A DNA stretch of 64,000 bases, from contig CADADV010000010.1 in the NCBI GenBank assembly GCA_902786815.1, positions 25,203 to 89,202 on the forward strand. The letters are read 5' to 3'. Source of the stretch: an uncultured Eubacteriales bacterium (GTDB lineage: Bacteria; Bacillota; Clostridia; Peptostreptococcales; Anaerovoracaceae). The notes below the pieces were generated by a model, which did no database searches, had not been told where the DNA came from, and was given only the letters and a program-made list of their open reading frames with translations. This document shows positions 1 to 9,922 of the stretch, one piece after another; positions within the stretch are counted from its first letter, which is position 1, and every line of letters starts with the position of its first letter. The translations under genes and the position numbers were made by a program.

Positions 1-611
1 TGGATCGTGTTCCCGGAGATTTCAAATCCGTCGATGTTGCCGTTGAGAACAAGCGACTCGCTGTCTCCGCATTTGCATTCCGAAACCTCACATCCTGTCA
101 CCGTAAGATCCTGCACCGACGCCATGTCGTTGCCCGCGTAGACACAGATGCCGTGGGCTCCCACCACGCCGCTGACGCTGCAGTCTTTGATGGTGATGTT
201 TTTCAGAGGATCATCGCCCTGATCCGGGGTGCTCTCGTAAATGATTCCGTGAGTTCCGCCTTCGACGGTGAGCCCCTCGATCACGATGTCATGGACGTTG
301 ACCATGTGGATGCCGTAGCTTGGCGGCAGTTCATCTTCTTCGCCGCTTTGGAACTCACCGGGCGCAACTTTTATAACCGGCGCGGCGCCGTCGGCGGCCT
401 TGATCACCGTCGGAGCATCCGGTGTGCCCGACATGGACGCGTCGAGTTCCAGCGTTCCGTAGGTTCCTTCCTCGACAATCGTTTCTTCTCCGGCTGTTGC
501 CTGTATCTGCATGCCTTCCTCCTCCGTGGCTTCTTCACTCCCGCTGCCGCATCCTGCAAAAGCAAAGCACGTGGCTGCTGCCAGCAGTGTCAGCAGAATG
601 ATCTTTTTCAT
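1..611 (-). CDS. Lipoprotein with right-handed beta-helix region, C-terminus outside window
   Basis: Partial gene running off the left edge; about 203 codons are visible. The start ATG (609-611) has an AGGAGG site 8 nt upstream. The first 20 residues form a lipoprotein signal ending in a lipobox (AFAGC), followed by a Gly/Ser/Glu-rich linker. From about residue 50 on there are repeated short strands (HDIVIEGLTVEGG, NITIKDCSVSG, DLTVTGCEVS) typical of right-handed beta-helix (pectate-lyase-like) proteins, which often bind or cut polysaccharides at the cell surface. It lies 3 nt after the GatZ-like gene and is the last visible member of the sugar operon. A role in glycan capture or cleavage outside the cell is inference; no catalytic residues can be assigned from this part. 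Confidence 0.75.
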   Translation of the reverse strand, partial: MKKIILLTLLAAATCFAFAGCGSGSEEATEEEGMQIQATAGEETIVEEGTYGTLELDASMSGTPDAPTVIKAADGAAPVIKVAPGEFQSGEEDELPPSYGIHMVNVHDIVIEGLTVEGGTHGIIYESTPDQGDDPLKNITIKDCSVSGVVGAHGICVYAGNDMASVQDLTVTGCEVSECKCGDSESLVLNGNIDGFEISGNTI

Positions 612-614
612 GGT

Positions 615-1925
615 TTATACCTCCTGCCCGCAGGCTCTCCAGTATTGGGACAGCGTGTCACGCACCCTGTCCAGGATCAGCTGCTCCGGCTCCGCTTCCA
701 GTTTGCCTTCCCGCACGTGGATAAACTGTTGCGGCATATACTGGCTGAGAAGCGGAAGCGGAATCCTGTTTCCGCTTAAGTTTGCAATCAGTTTCTCGAT
801 GGCTGCCTTCACTTCCGGTCTGTGCATGTAATATCTGCTCCGGTCGCTGTAGCTGTACTTCCTGAGGAGCGTGCTCTCCGGTTCCTCTGCTGTGTAGTGT
901 CCCTGCCAGCTGGACGGATCTTCCCGCATCACCTGATCAAGCACTTCAATGAAACAGGACGGCGCATCGCACAGTTCGTCTTCCATCGCGGCTAGAGCGT
1001 ACAGCGCTTCCCGCGCAGCGAAGGTCAAAGCCGGCCCGACTTTGAGGATGGCGATGCCGTCCCCAACCATTTTTTTCAGGCTGCTCTCTCGCTGGTAATC
1101 CGTGGAGTGTCCTTCCAGGACGATTCCCGGGATCTCCGCCGCTTCTTCCGTCAGCTGCGTTGCTTCTTCCGGCGCATATTCATGCACGTTGTCGTTGCCG
1201 AATTCCACGCCGGGCTGCACGACTGCGGCAATGATCCTGCTCCATGGGCTCTCCGCGCCGTCTGCCAGACCGGCCGCTGTAAACTTTTCTTCAAAACAGG
1301 CGAGCATTTCCTTCAGCGCTTCCGGTTTTGTTACGCTGAGGGCGTCCTCTTCGCCGCTTCCGCCCGGCGTCGGCACCTCGCTGCCGATGATGTAGACAGG
1401 CGGAACGGTAACAGCCGCGCCGCAGCTTTCTCTGTATTCCGCGAAGCCTCTCTCAGACGCCTTGCAGAGCCGGACGGTCCGGTCTGCGATTTCCTCTGTG
1501 GAAAGCGTGACCTCACTGCCCAGCGGCATGCTCGCGTCGAGATGGATCTTCGTAAATCCTGCTTTTGCAAATTCATAGGCAAGTGTTTCAGCAAGGTCCA
1601 TGGCTTCCGTAGCATCCTGCTTCTGCCAGGCGACCGGTCCCAGATGGTCGCCGCCGAGGATGACTCTGTCCGCCGGAAGTCCCAGTTCTGACGCACGTGA
1701 CAGGACGTGGTCTCTGAAGTCGGCGGGCTTCATTCCTGTATAGCCGCCGAACTGATTGACCTGGTTTGCCGTTGCTTCGATAAGCACCGGCGTGCCGGTC
1801 TTCACCGCCTGCAGGATCGCCGCGTCGATGACGAAGGGACTGCTGCTGCACACAGAACAGATGCCTGCCGGAATCCCGCTTTTTTGCTGTTTTACAAGTT
1901 GCTGTAAGTAGTGTGTATCTTGCAT
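615..1925 (-). CDS. GatZ/KbaZ-type class II tagatose-bisphosphate aldolase non-catalytic subunit
   Basis: A 436-residue protein, the usual length for the GatZ/KbaZ family. The N-terminus (GIPAGICSVCSSSPFVI) and the block ILGGDHLGPVAW around residue 90 are family hallmarks, as is the C-terminal YMPQQF region. In E. coli, GatZ and KbaZ stabilise and activate the GatY/KbaY catalytic subunit that splits tagatose-1,6-bisphosphate; some homologues in amino-sugar loci have been proposed to be tagatose-6-phosphate kinases. No GatY-type catalytic subunit lies in the window, so it either acts with a subunit encoded elsewhere or has the alternative role. It sits directly after the AgaS-like gene (17 nt gap), which supports a galactosamine/tagatose-type pathway. 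Confidence 0.85.
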   Translation of the reverse strand: MQDTHYLQQLVKQQKSGIPAGICSVCSSSPFVIDAAILQAVKTGTPVLIEATANQVNQFGGYTGMKPADFRDHVLSRASELGLPADRVILGGDHLGPVAWQKQDATEAMDLAETLAYEFAKAGFTKIHLDASMPLGSEVTLSTEEIADRTVRLCKASERGFAEYRESCGAAVTVPPVYIIGSEVPTPGGSGEEDALSVTKPEALKEMLACFEEKFTAAGLADGAESPWSRIIAAVVQPGVEFGNDNVHEYAPEEATQLTEEAAEIPGIVLEGHSTDYQRESSLKKMVGDGIAILKVGPALTFAAREALYALAAMEDELCDAPSCFIEVLDQVMREDPSSWQGHYTAEEPESTLLRKYSYSDRSRYYMHRPEVKAAIEKLIANLSGNRIPLPLLSQYMPQQFIHVREGKLEAEPEQLILDRVRDTLSQYWRACGQEV

Positions 1926-1942
1926 TGTTCGATCCTCGCAGT

Positions 1943-3094
1943 TTATTCCTCGTAAATCGTAACGCCCTGCACGACCCGATTGACTTCACCTGTCGGACAT
2001 GGATTGTCCGGAGTGATTCCCAGTTTCATCGAATACATCATGGCCAGAGTCTGCGCGGCCATGATGTAGGCCGGCGCCAGAAGACAATTGGCAGACTCGT
2101 TCCGGTAGCCCATGTTCAAATAGAGATCGCAGCATCCGGCCGCTTCCGCGTCTTCGGATGACGCGATCGCGATGATCTTGCTCCCCTTCCGGTCTCTGTC
2201 GAGTTCCTTCAGCACATCCATTTCATATCTTCTTGTAAACGGATCGTCGGAGAGGAACACGACGCAAAGGGTTTCGTCGTCAACGACGGATTTCGGTCCG
2301 TGCCTGAACCCCATAGGCGTATCATGCAGCGCGACCATCTGCCCCGCTGTCAGTTCGAGCACCTTGAGCGCAGCTTCCTGAGCGAGTCCTTTCAGGACAT
2401 CGCTTCCCAGATAGACGATTCGGGTGAAGTCGTTTTCCGCAACGAACTCAGCAAGTTCTTTGTGTCCGACGGCGAGGAATTTCTCCGCGCTGCTTACCGT
2501 CTCGTAGAGGTCCATCTCGTAATCTCCTGACAGGACCGCGAGCGCAGCGATGTACATACAGGTGAAGCTGCTGGTCATAGCGAAGCTTCTGTCGTTGGTC
2601 TCCGGCGTGAGCACCAGGCTGAAACAGTTTGCCTTGTCCGCGGCCAGCTTCGCCAGCGCGCCCTCCTCGTTGCATGTGATGAACAGATGATTCACTTTAT
2701 CTGAGATCCGCTCCGCCGCCTTGACCGCTCCGACAGATTCCGGACTGTTGCCGGATCTGGCGAAGGATACGAGCAGCGTCTTCCGCTCCGGTGAAATGAA
2801 CAGCTCGGGCGTGGCTACGATGTCTGTCGTGCCGATGGCGTGAACGCGGCCGGAAAGCTTTTGCAATAAAGCCGGATACAGGCACCGTCCTACATATTCG
2901 CTCGTGCCTGCGCCGGTCAGGATAATGTCGCATCCGCCTACCGTGGCATTATTGATAAAACTGCTCAGCGGACCGCGGACGCCGCGCACCTGCGCGATCG
3001 TCTTCTGCCAGACGTCCGGCTGCTGCGCGATTTCCTCCGCTGTGAAAATGGCGTTTCTTGTTTTCAGTTCTTCTTTCTGATATCCAAATAACAT
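1943..3094 (-). CDS. agaS: SIS-domain sugar isomerase/deaminase, AgaS-like
   Basis: 383 residues with two SIS (sugar isomerase) domains. SIS-1 at about 45-170 includes DIILTGAGTSEYVG and LLVSFARSGNSPES, the phosphosugar-binding serines; SIS-2 at about 200-340 includes IVYLGSDVLKGLAQEAALKVLEL. The order and length match AgaS, the D-galactosamine-6-phosphate deaminase/isomerase, rather than GlmS, since no glutaminase domain is present. The ATG at 3092-3094 is preceded by AAGGAG. It lies between the ABC permease and the GatZ-like gene in the same leftward operon, so it probably converts an imported amino sugar phosphate to a tagatose- or fructose-phosphate. The exact substrate is inferred. Confidence 0.85.
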   Translation of the reverse strand: MLFGYQKEELKTRNAIFTAEEIAQQPDVWQKTIAQVRGVRGPLSSFINNATVGGCDIILTGAGTSEYVGRCLYPALLQKLSGRVHAIGTTDIVATPELFISPERKTLLVSFARSGNSPESVGAVKAAERISDKVNHLFITCNEEGALAKLAADKANCFSLVLTPETNDRSFAMTSSFTCMYIAALAVLSGDYEMDLYETVSSAEKFLAVGHKELAEFVAENDFTRIVYLGSDVLKGLAQEAALKVLELTAGQMVALHDTPMGFRHGPKSVVDDETLCVVFLSDDPFTRRYEMDVLKELDRDRKGSKIIAIASSEDAEAAGCCDLYLNMGYRNESANCLLAPAYIMAAQTLAMMYSMKLGITPDNPCPTGEVNRVVQGVTIYEE

Positions 3095-3106
3095 GCTGCG
3101 TTCTCC

Positions 3107-3943
3107 TTATTTCATTCCTGTCATGGACAAGCCCTTGATGAACTGTTTCTGGAAGATGATGAACACAACTGCTGCCGGAATCATGATGAGAGCGGAAGCC
3201 GCCATCGTCGCCGACAGGTCGGTCGTATGCTGGGTCGAGAAGTAACTCAGAGCCAGCGGCAGTGTCATCTTTTCTGTCGATGAGAGGTAGATCAACGGAT
3301 TGAGGTAGTCGTTCCAGTACTCCATGAAGGTGAAGATGGCCAGTGCTCCGATGGCAGGCCGGATCTGCGGAATAACGATTCTCCAGTATATTGCAAAATC
3401 TCCCGCGCCGTCGATGCGCGCGCTTTCGATGAGTTCCCGCGGGATCTCTTCGCAGTACTGTTTACAAAGGTAGATGCCGAAAACGTTCACGAAGGACGGA
3501 ATGATCAGCGCCCATACAGAGTCATAGAGACCGATGTCATCGATGATGATGAACGTGGTGATCATGGTGACCTGCGCAGGTACCATCATGGTGAACATGA
3601 GCATGGCGAAGAGGAAGTCCTTCCCTCTGAACCGGAAGCGCGCGAACAGGTATCCCACAAGCGTACTTGTAAACAGAATCACCAACGTGTTCGTGCAGGT
3701 GATGAAGACCGAGTTGCCAAGCCAGTGGAAGAAAGGCGATTTGGTCAGCACCTTGATGTATCCGTCGAGGGTGAATTCCTGCGGAATGATGTGCATCGGA
3801 TCTGTCAGCGTCTCGATCGTTGTCTTAAAGGAATTGCTGAGCATCCATATATAAGGAATGACAACGATGAACGATACGGCCAGCAGGATCGCGAAGATGA
3901 GCGCCCTGCTTTTGAAATCTCTTGTGTATGCGAAATCTTTCAT
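3107..3943 (-). CDS. Carbohydrate ABC transporter permease, MalG/UgpE type
   Basis: 278 residues from the ATG at 3941-3943, which follows the stop codon of the upstream permease by 1 nt and has a GGGAG site; in-frame upstream codons lie inside the previous gene and were not used. About six hydrophobic segments are visible. The inner-membrane permease EAA loop is seen at about residues 185-200 (EIPRELIESARIDGAGDFAIYW), where the ATPase docks. It forms the channel together with the MalF-type partner. No ATPase gene is in the operon, so a shared MsmK-type ATPase encoded elsewhere is likely. Confidence 0.9.
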   Translation of the reverse strand: MKDFAYTRDFKSRALIFAILLAVSFIVVIPYIWMLSNSFKTTIETLTDPMHIIPQEFTLDGYIKVLTKSPFFHWLGNSVFITCTNTLVILFTSTLVGYLFARFRFRGKDFLFAMLMFTMMVPAQVTMITTFIIIDDIGLYDSVWALIIPSFVNVFGIYLCKQYCEEIPRELIESARIDGAGDFAIYWRIVIPQIRPAIGALAIFTFMEYWNDYLNPLIYLSSTEKMTLPLALSYFSTQHTTDLSATMAASALIMIPAAVVFIIFQKQFIKGLSMTGMK

Positions 3944-3944
3944 A

Positions 3945-4823
3945 TCAGTACTCCCAATCAACTCTGTTGATGCGCTGCTGCACAAGGCTTACGATGAGAA
4001 TCAGCAGGAACAGCACGACGGACAGTGCCGCTGCGTATCCCATTTCCTTGTAAATGAACGCATTCTCGTAGATATAACTTGTGAGTACCAGTCCGGAGTT
4101 CTGCGGTCCGTCTTTGAAGAGCAGGACGCTGAACTGCGCGAACATCTGGAAGTATGAGATCAGTGTCATGAGAATAACGAAGGTCGTCGTTCTGCCCAGC
4201 AGCGGCAGCGTGATGTGGAAGAATTTGCTCCACCCGCCTGCATGGTCGAGATCTGCCGCTTCATAGACTTCGCCGGGGATGCCGTCGATGCCCGCTGAGT
4301 AGAGGATGATGTTGTAGCCAAGGTCCGCCCACAAGGTGAAGACGATGACCGAAAACATGACGTAGTGAGGATCGCCTGTCCATGCTACGCCTTCCCCGCC
4401 AAAAGCTTCGATGATCTGGTTGACGAGTCCGATCTTCGTGTTGAAAATACTCCTCCCCCACACGACTGCCGAGGCGACCATAGGCGCCATACACGGCAGG
4501 AATACGATCATCCGGAAGAAGCTCCTGGTCTTGTTGCTCTTCATCTGGCTGATCAGCGTCGCGACGGTAAGAGAAATCACTATGTTAAGAGCAACTGCAA
4601 CGACGGTGAATATGATCGTGTTCTTGAACGCTTTGACGGCGTCCGGATCGTCGAGCAGTTCTCTGTAGTTGTCAAGTCCAACAAACTCCGCAGAATGGTT
4701 CAGCGGATTGTAATTCATAAAGGATATCCCGAGTGTTCCAAGGATCGGGATAATAAGAAAAATCAGTGCTTCCGCAAATATTGGTATCAATATGAGCAGA
4801 AGGAATTTGCGGCTGGTTGTCAA
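3945..4823 (-). CDS. Carbohydrate ABC transporter permease, MalF/UgpA type
   Basis: 292 residues when read from the TTG at 4821-4823, which has GGAAGGTG at a proper distance; the in-frame GTG at 4830-4832 overlaps that site and is less likely. Six transmembrane segments are visible, starting with a hydrophobic helix at residues 8-30. The EAA loop (GEVYEAADLDHAGGWSKFFH) is near residue 195. It is the N-terminal-type permease of the sugar importer, followed 1 nt later by its MalG-type partner. The gap to the binding-protein gene holds a stem-loop at 4888-4920. Confidence 0.9.
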   Translation of the reverse strand: MTTSRKFLLLILIPIFAEALIFLIIPILGTLGISFMNYNPLNHSAEFVGLDNYRELLDDPDAVKAFKNTIIFTVVAVALNIVISLTVATLISQMKSNKTRSFFRMIVFLPCMAPMVASAVVWGRSIFNTKIGLVNQIIEAFGGEGVAWTGDPHYVMFSVIVFTLWADLGYNIILYSAGIDGIPGEVYEAADLDHAGGWSKFFHITLPLLGRTTTFVILMTLISYFQMFAQFSVLLFKDGPQNSGLVLTSYIYENAFIYKEMGYAAALSVVLFLLILIVSLVQQRINRVDWEY

Positions 4824-4887
4824 TTTGATCACCTTCCGGTTCTGCGCCCGGCATCTTCAAGGCCGGGATCTAAATATCCGAGTTTGC

Positions 4888-4920
4888 AAAGGCGCGGAGA
4901 GCAAACGCCCCCGCGCCTTT
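4888..4920 (-). other. Intercistronic stem-loop after the binding-protein gene
   Basis: A 10-bp GC-rich inverted repeat, AAAGGCGCGG pairing with CCGCGCCTTT, lies between the solute-binding-protein gene and the permease genes. It is not followed by a long T-run, so full termination is unlikely. Such hairpins commonly protect the upstream transcript, giving more binding protein than permease; that role is inferred here. Confidence 0.6.
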
Positions 4921-4930
4921 ATTCATGTGA

Positions 4931-6238
4931 TTATTTGTACAGTTTCTTGTTGAGTGTCTTTTCAAGGGCAGCCAGAGCTTCATCTGTCGAGCCTGCCTCG
5001 CCTTTGCAGTATGCGCTGAATGTTTCGTTGATACATTCTTTGAATACGTCTGTGTTGAAGAATCCGATGAACTGCGCGCCGTCGAGGATACCTACGAGCG
5101 GCTCAGCAATCGGGTACTTCTTGAGATACTCAGGATCCTGCGCGACTGCTTCCTTTGCAGGAATCTGTCCACAAGCCAGATTGTGCTGCATGATCACTTC
5201 GTCAGAGAAGAAATAGTTGAGGAAATCGAAAGCTGCAGCTTCCTGCGCCTCATCCAGTCCAGCAGCGACAGCCATGGACCAGCCTGTCTCAGAAGCGAAC
5301 TTTTTCTCAGGACCGTAGAACGGCATTGCAACATAGTCGAAGTCTTTGCCAAGCTCAAGGCCGAAACTGTCTATACCTTCCTGCAGGCACCAAGGTCCGC
5401 GCGGTACCATCATGACATCACCGGTGTACAGTTCCTGATATCCTTCGATATCGCTTCCGTCATCCAGGCCGGAAAGGTTGGTGACTGCACTGTCTCCGGA
5501 TGCCATAGCTGCCAGCTCGTCCCAAGCCTTTTTGGCAGCATCTGAAGTGACGTTGATCGTGCCGTCTTCATTCAGATAGTTTTCACCCTGCGAAAGGATC
5601 ATGGAAGTCCACAGATACATAACGCCGTCCCAGTTGACGAAGTCAAATCCCTTGACTTTGATCTTATCTCCGTCCTTGATGGTTCCCTTTTCGGCTGCTG
5701 CTTTCAGTTCGTCCCATGTAGTCGGAACTTCGACGCCGGCGTCCTTCATGACATTGTTGTTGACGACCAGTCCGCCGCATTCAATGTTGAACTCCTGCGG
5801 AATGCCGTAGATGACACCGTCCGCTTCCAGAGCGCCGTAAGTGTTCGGATAGCATTCTTCCTTGACTTCTTTCTGCATGTCTTCAGGAAGCGGCGCTAAA
5901 ACGCCTGCAGGTGCGAAATCGACGCCCCAGCCTCCCCACATCTCGTAGATGTCAGCTCCGCCTTCTTTTGACATGAGTGCTGTCTGCACCTTTGACTCGA
6001 ACTCGTCATACGGGAATGACTCAATGTTGACTGTTACGTCAGGATGCTCCTCCATGTAGGCGTCAACGATGCTCTGATATGACGCGTTCCATGATTCTTC
6101 ATTGTTGTGTGTCCACAACGTCAGCGTTGTTCCGTCAGAACTGCCGCCACTGTCTGAGCCGCCGCATCCGGTGATCACGAGTGCGATCCCCAGGGTCAGC
6201 ACGACTGTCAGGGCGATCAGAATCAGTTTCTTTTTCAT
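4931..6238 (-). CDS. Extracellular sugar-binding lipoprotein of ABC transporter
   Basis: 435 residues with a lipoprotein signal (MKKKLILIALTVV...ITGCGGS; Cys 25) and a Ser/Gly linker, followed by an SBP_bac_1-type fold: TTLTLWTHNNEE opens the first lobe and the C-terminal LEKTLNKKLYK helix closes it. Length and architecture match carbohydrate-binding proteins of the MalE/UgpB class. It would be anchored to the outer face of the membrane and deliver sugar to the two permeases downstream. The ATG is preceded by AAGGAGG. It is second in the operon after the GH4 gene. Confidence 0.92.
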   Translation of the reverse strand: MKKKLILIALTVVLTLGIALVITGCGGSDSGGSSDGTTLTLWTHNNEESWNASYQSIVDAYMEEHPDVTVNIESFPYDEFESKVQTALMSKEGGADIYEMWGGWGVDFAPAGVLAPLPEDMQKEVKEECYPNTYGALEADGVIYGIPQEFNIECGGLVVNNNVMKDAGVEVPTTWDELKAAAEKGTIKDGDKIKVKGFDFVNWDGVMYLWTSMILSQGENYLNEDGTINVTSDAAKKAWDELAAMASGDSAVTNLSGLDDGSDIEGYQELYTGDVMMVPRGPWCLQEGIDSFGLELGKDFDYVAMPFYGPEKKFASETGWSMAVAAGLDEAQEAAAFDFLNYFFSDEVIMQHNLACGQIPAKEAVAQDPEYLKKYPIAEPLVGILDGAQFIGFFNTDVFKECINETFSAYCKGEAGSTDEALAALEKTLNKKLYK

Positions 6239-6275
6239 TTCTTTTTCCTCCTTAGAATCAGATAATAACCACCGA

Positions 6276-7541
6276 CTAGAACTTGAAATAACTTAAATAC
6301 GCTCTATTCTTCTCAAGCATCTCCTGAACCATGTTATGGATTTCCTCCATGCTGCATACGCTTGCCGTAAGCGGGTCCTGAAGAACTGCCTGGAATACCA
6401 GATCAGTATCGCCTGTGATCGCTGCCTGTACTGCCATCTCCTCAAGCTTCGCTGAGTGGGATACCAGTGCTGACAACTGCGGCGGAAGTGTGTACACGCC
6501 CTTGACATGGATGCCGGTTTTGTCTGCCATGACCGGCACCTCTACGCAGGCGCCTTCATCTATATTGGTGATATACCCCTTGTTCCTGAGGTTTGCGTTA
6601 AACGGGAACGGCGTGCCATCGCCGTAAATGGCGTTGAAGATATTCGATGCGTATTCATCGCCGCGCTCCAGTTCGACTTCTCCGTTCTCAAGCCAGTCAG
6701 AGTATTCTGCTTCCCAGGTGTCTTCACGGTTCATGTACTCTTTCAGTATATACGCGTATTCGCCCGGGTTCCATCCTGTTCCGTGCATGCAGTATTTCTC
6801 AATGAGATCCGGTCTCTTACGGAACCACGGATTGTACTCCGAATTGTGTCCTGAGGACTCTGTTGGGAAGTATCTGAGATATTTGAACATCTCGATCCGG
6901 ACAGGTTCTTCTGCTGCGACTTCCGGTCTGGTGATGGCTTCCCGCAGCGCCGGATACATGTCCTCGCCATTGTGTTTCAGTTCCAGATAGAATGCCTGGT
7001 GATTGATGCCAGCGCAGGTGTAGTCCAGTTCCCCTTTCTGCAGCCCGAGCCAGCCTGCCAGCATCTCCGCTGTTCCCTGCACACTGTGGCAAAGTCCTGT
7101 GATGCTCACATCCGACTGCGCCTGCAGATAGCTGACGAGCATAGCCATCGGATTGGTGTAGTTGAGAACGACCGCGTTCGGACAAAGCTTCTCAACATCT
7201 CTGATGATCTCCAGCAGGACAGGAGCTGTCCTGAGAAAGCGGAAGATCCCCGATGGGCCTCTCGTATCGCCGACACAGATATCCACGCCGTACTTCTTCG
7301 GGATCTCAACGTCATACCGCCAGACGTCCACGCCACCCTGCAGCACTGTAATCAGTACGCCGTCCGCGCCCGGCAGCGCTTCGAGCCTGTCCGTCGTCGC
7401 CGTGACCGTCGCATGGTGACCGCCGGCTTTTACGACCTTCTCGATGCCGCGTCTGGCATAGTCCAGTCGCTTTGCATCGATATCCACGAGGGCGATCTCT
7501 GCGTCATCAAAGCTTTCGAATGTCATCAGGTCTCTTACCAA
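6276..7541 (-). CDS. Glycoside hydrolase family 4 (alpha-galactosidase MelA-like), 5' end probably frame-disrupted
   Basis: The open frame gives 421 residues with GH4 signatures: NYTNP, GLCHSVQGTAEML (Cys/His that bind Mn2+) and AGINHQAFYLEL. These resemble MelA alpha-galactosidases, which use NAD+ and Mn2+. The frame begins only at a TTG (7539-7541) inside what should be the conserved ...FTRDLVRDL block and has no ribosome site. The well-placed AGAGGGA site and ATG (7577-7579, reading MRKFVV) are in another frame. A gap of about 13 nt, just where the NAD-binding GxGS loop should be, would explain both. So the gene may be inactive, or the gap may be an assembly error. It is first in the leftward operon. 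Confidence 0.82.
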   Translation of the reverse strand: MVRDLMTFESFDDAEIALVDIDAKRLDYARRGIEKVVKAGGHHATVTATTDRLEALPGADGVLITVLQGGVDVWRYDVEIPKKYGVDICVGDTRGPSGIFRFLRTAPVLLEIIRDVEKLCPNAVVLNYTNPMAMLVSYLQAQSDVSITGLCHSVQGTAEMLAGWLGLQKGELDYTCAGINHQAFYLELKHNGEDMYPALREAITRPEVAAEEPVRIEMFKYLRYFPTESSGHNSEYNPWFRKRPDLIEKYCMHGTGWNPGEYAYILKEYMNREDTWEAEYSDWLENGEVELERGDEYASNIFNAIYGDGTPFPFNANLRNKGYITNIDEGACVEVPVMADKTGIHVKGVYTLPPQLSALVSHSAKLEEMAVQAAITGDTDLVFQAVLQDPLTASVCSMEEIHNMVQEMLEKNRAYLSYFKF

Positions 7542-7590
7542 ATCTCTGGTGAATTCCAGAGAACCACAAATTTCCTCATGTGCGTCCCTC

Positions 7591-7607
7591 TTTGTTTAGT
7601 AAACAAA
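7591..7607. promoter_or_regulatory. LacI-family operator O1
   Basis: A perfect 17-bp palindrome, TTTGTTTAGTAAACAAA, centred on 7599. It lies downstream of the operon promoter, between its start site and the GH4 gene. The inner 13 bp (TGTTTA-N-TAAACA) recur at 7736-7748 in front of the LacI gene, as expected for the binding site of the adjacent regulator. Confidence 0.85.
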
Positions 7608-7635
7608 ACCTTTCAATACACTTTACTTTGTTATC

Positions 7636-7664
7636 ATTATAGAGCGTTTTCTCCCAAATGTAAA
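7636..7664 (-). promoter_or_regulatory. Sigma-A promoter of the sugar operon
   Basis: On the minus strand, TTTACA (7659-7664) and TATAAT (7636-7641) are separated by exactly 17 bp. Transcription would start near 7629 and run through operator O1 into the GH4 gene, so repressor bound at O1 would act as a roadblock. Confidence 0.8.
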
Positions 7665-7707
7665 CTGTTTTTTGCTGCCAAATAAAGGAACTTGCATGAA
7701 TTACGGC

Positions 7708-9703
<1,996 letters not shown>

Positions 9704-9716
9704 ATACGATTTGCTT

Positions 9717-9745
9717 TTGCCATATCCCCGGATTTGTTGTATAAT
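9717..9745 (+). promoter_or_regulatory. Promoter of tRNA-Val
   Basis: TTGCCA (9717-9722) and TATAAT (9740-9745) separated by 17 bp, ending 14 nt before the mature tRNA. Confidence 0.75.
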
Positions 9746-9759
9746 GCTGGGGACGGCTC

Positions 9760-9835
9760 GGTCTGCTAGCTCAGCTGGGAGAGCGCATGGGTCACAACCA
9801 TGATGTCGTGGGTTCGAGCCCCGCGCAGACCACCA
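9760..9835 (+). tRNA. tRNA-Val (anticodon CAC)
   Basis: A complete cloverleaf: acceptor GGTCTGC/GCAGACC, D-arm GCTC...GAGC, anticodon stem CATGG/CCATG with loop GTCACAA (anticodon CAC, reading GTG Val codons), T-arm GTGGG-TTCGAGC-CCCGC, discriminator A and an encoded CCA. Confidence 0.95.
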
Positions 9836-9846
9836 GGAACATAAGA

Positions 9847-9878
9847 CCCCGCGCCAGTGAAATGGCCGCGGGGTTTTT
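9847..9878 (+). terminator. Rho-independent terminator after tRNA-Val
   Basis: The stem CCCCGCG...CGCGGGG (extended by CCA/TGG with one bulged base) is followed by TTTTT, 11 nt after the tRNA CCA. Confidence 0.85.
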
Positions 9879-9922
9879 CACAAATCTGCAAGTACACTTT
9901 TGGCAGGCACGGATCGATGTGT

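Noticed and set aside
4365-5216. 283-residue plus-strand frame
   Set aside because: It runs antisense through the permease and binding-protein genes, has no ribosome site and is rich in Arg/Pro/His/Tyr as expected for a shadow frame.
9857-9922. N-terminal extension of the lipase-like protein
   Set aside because: It would begin inside the tRNA-Val terminator, and the signal segment starts at 9923.
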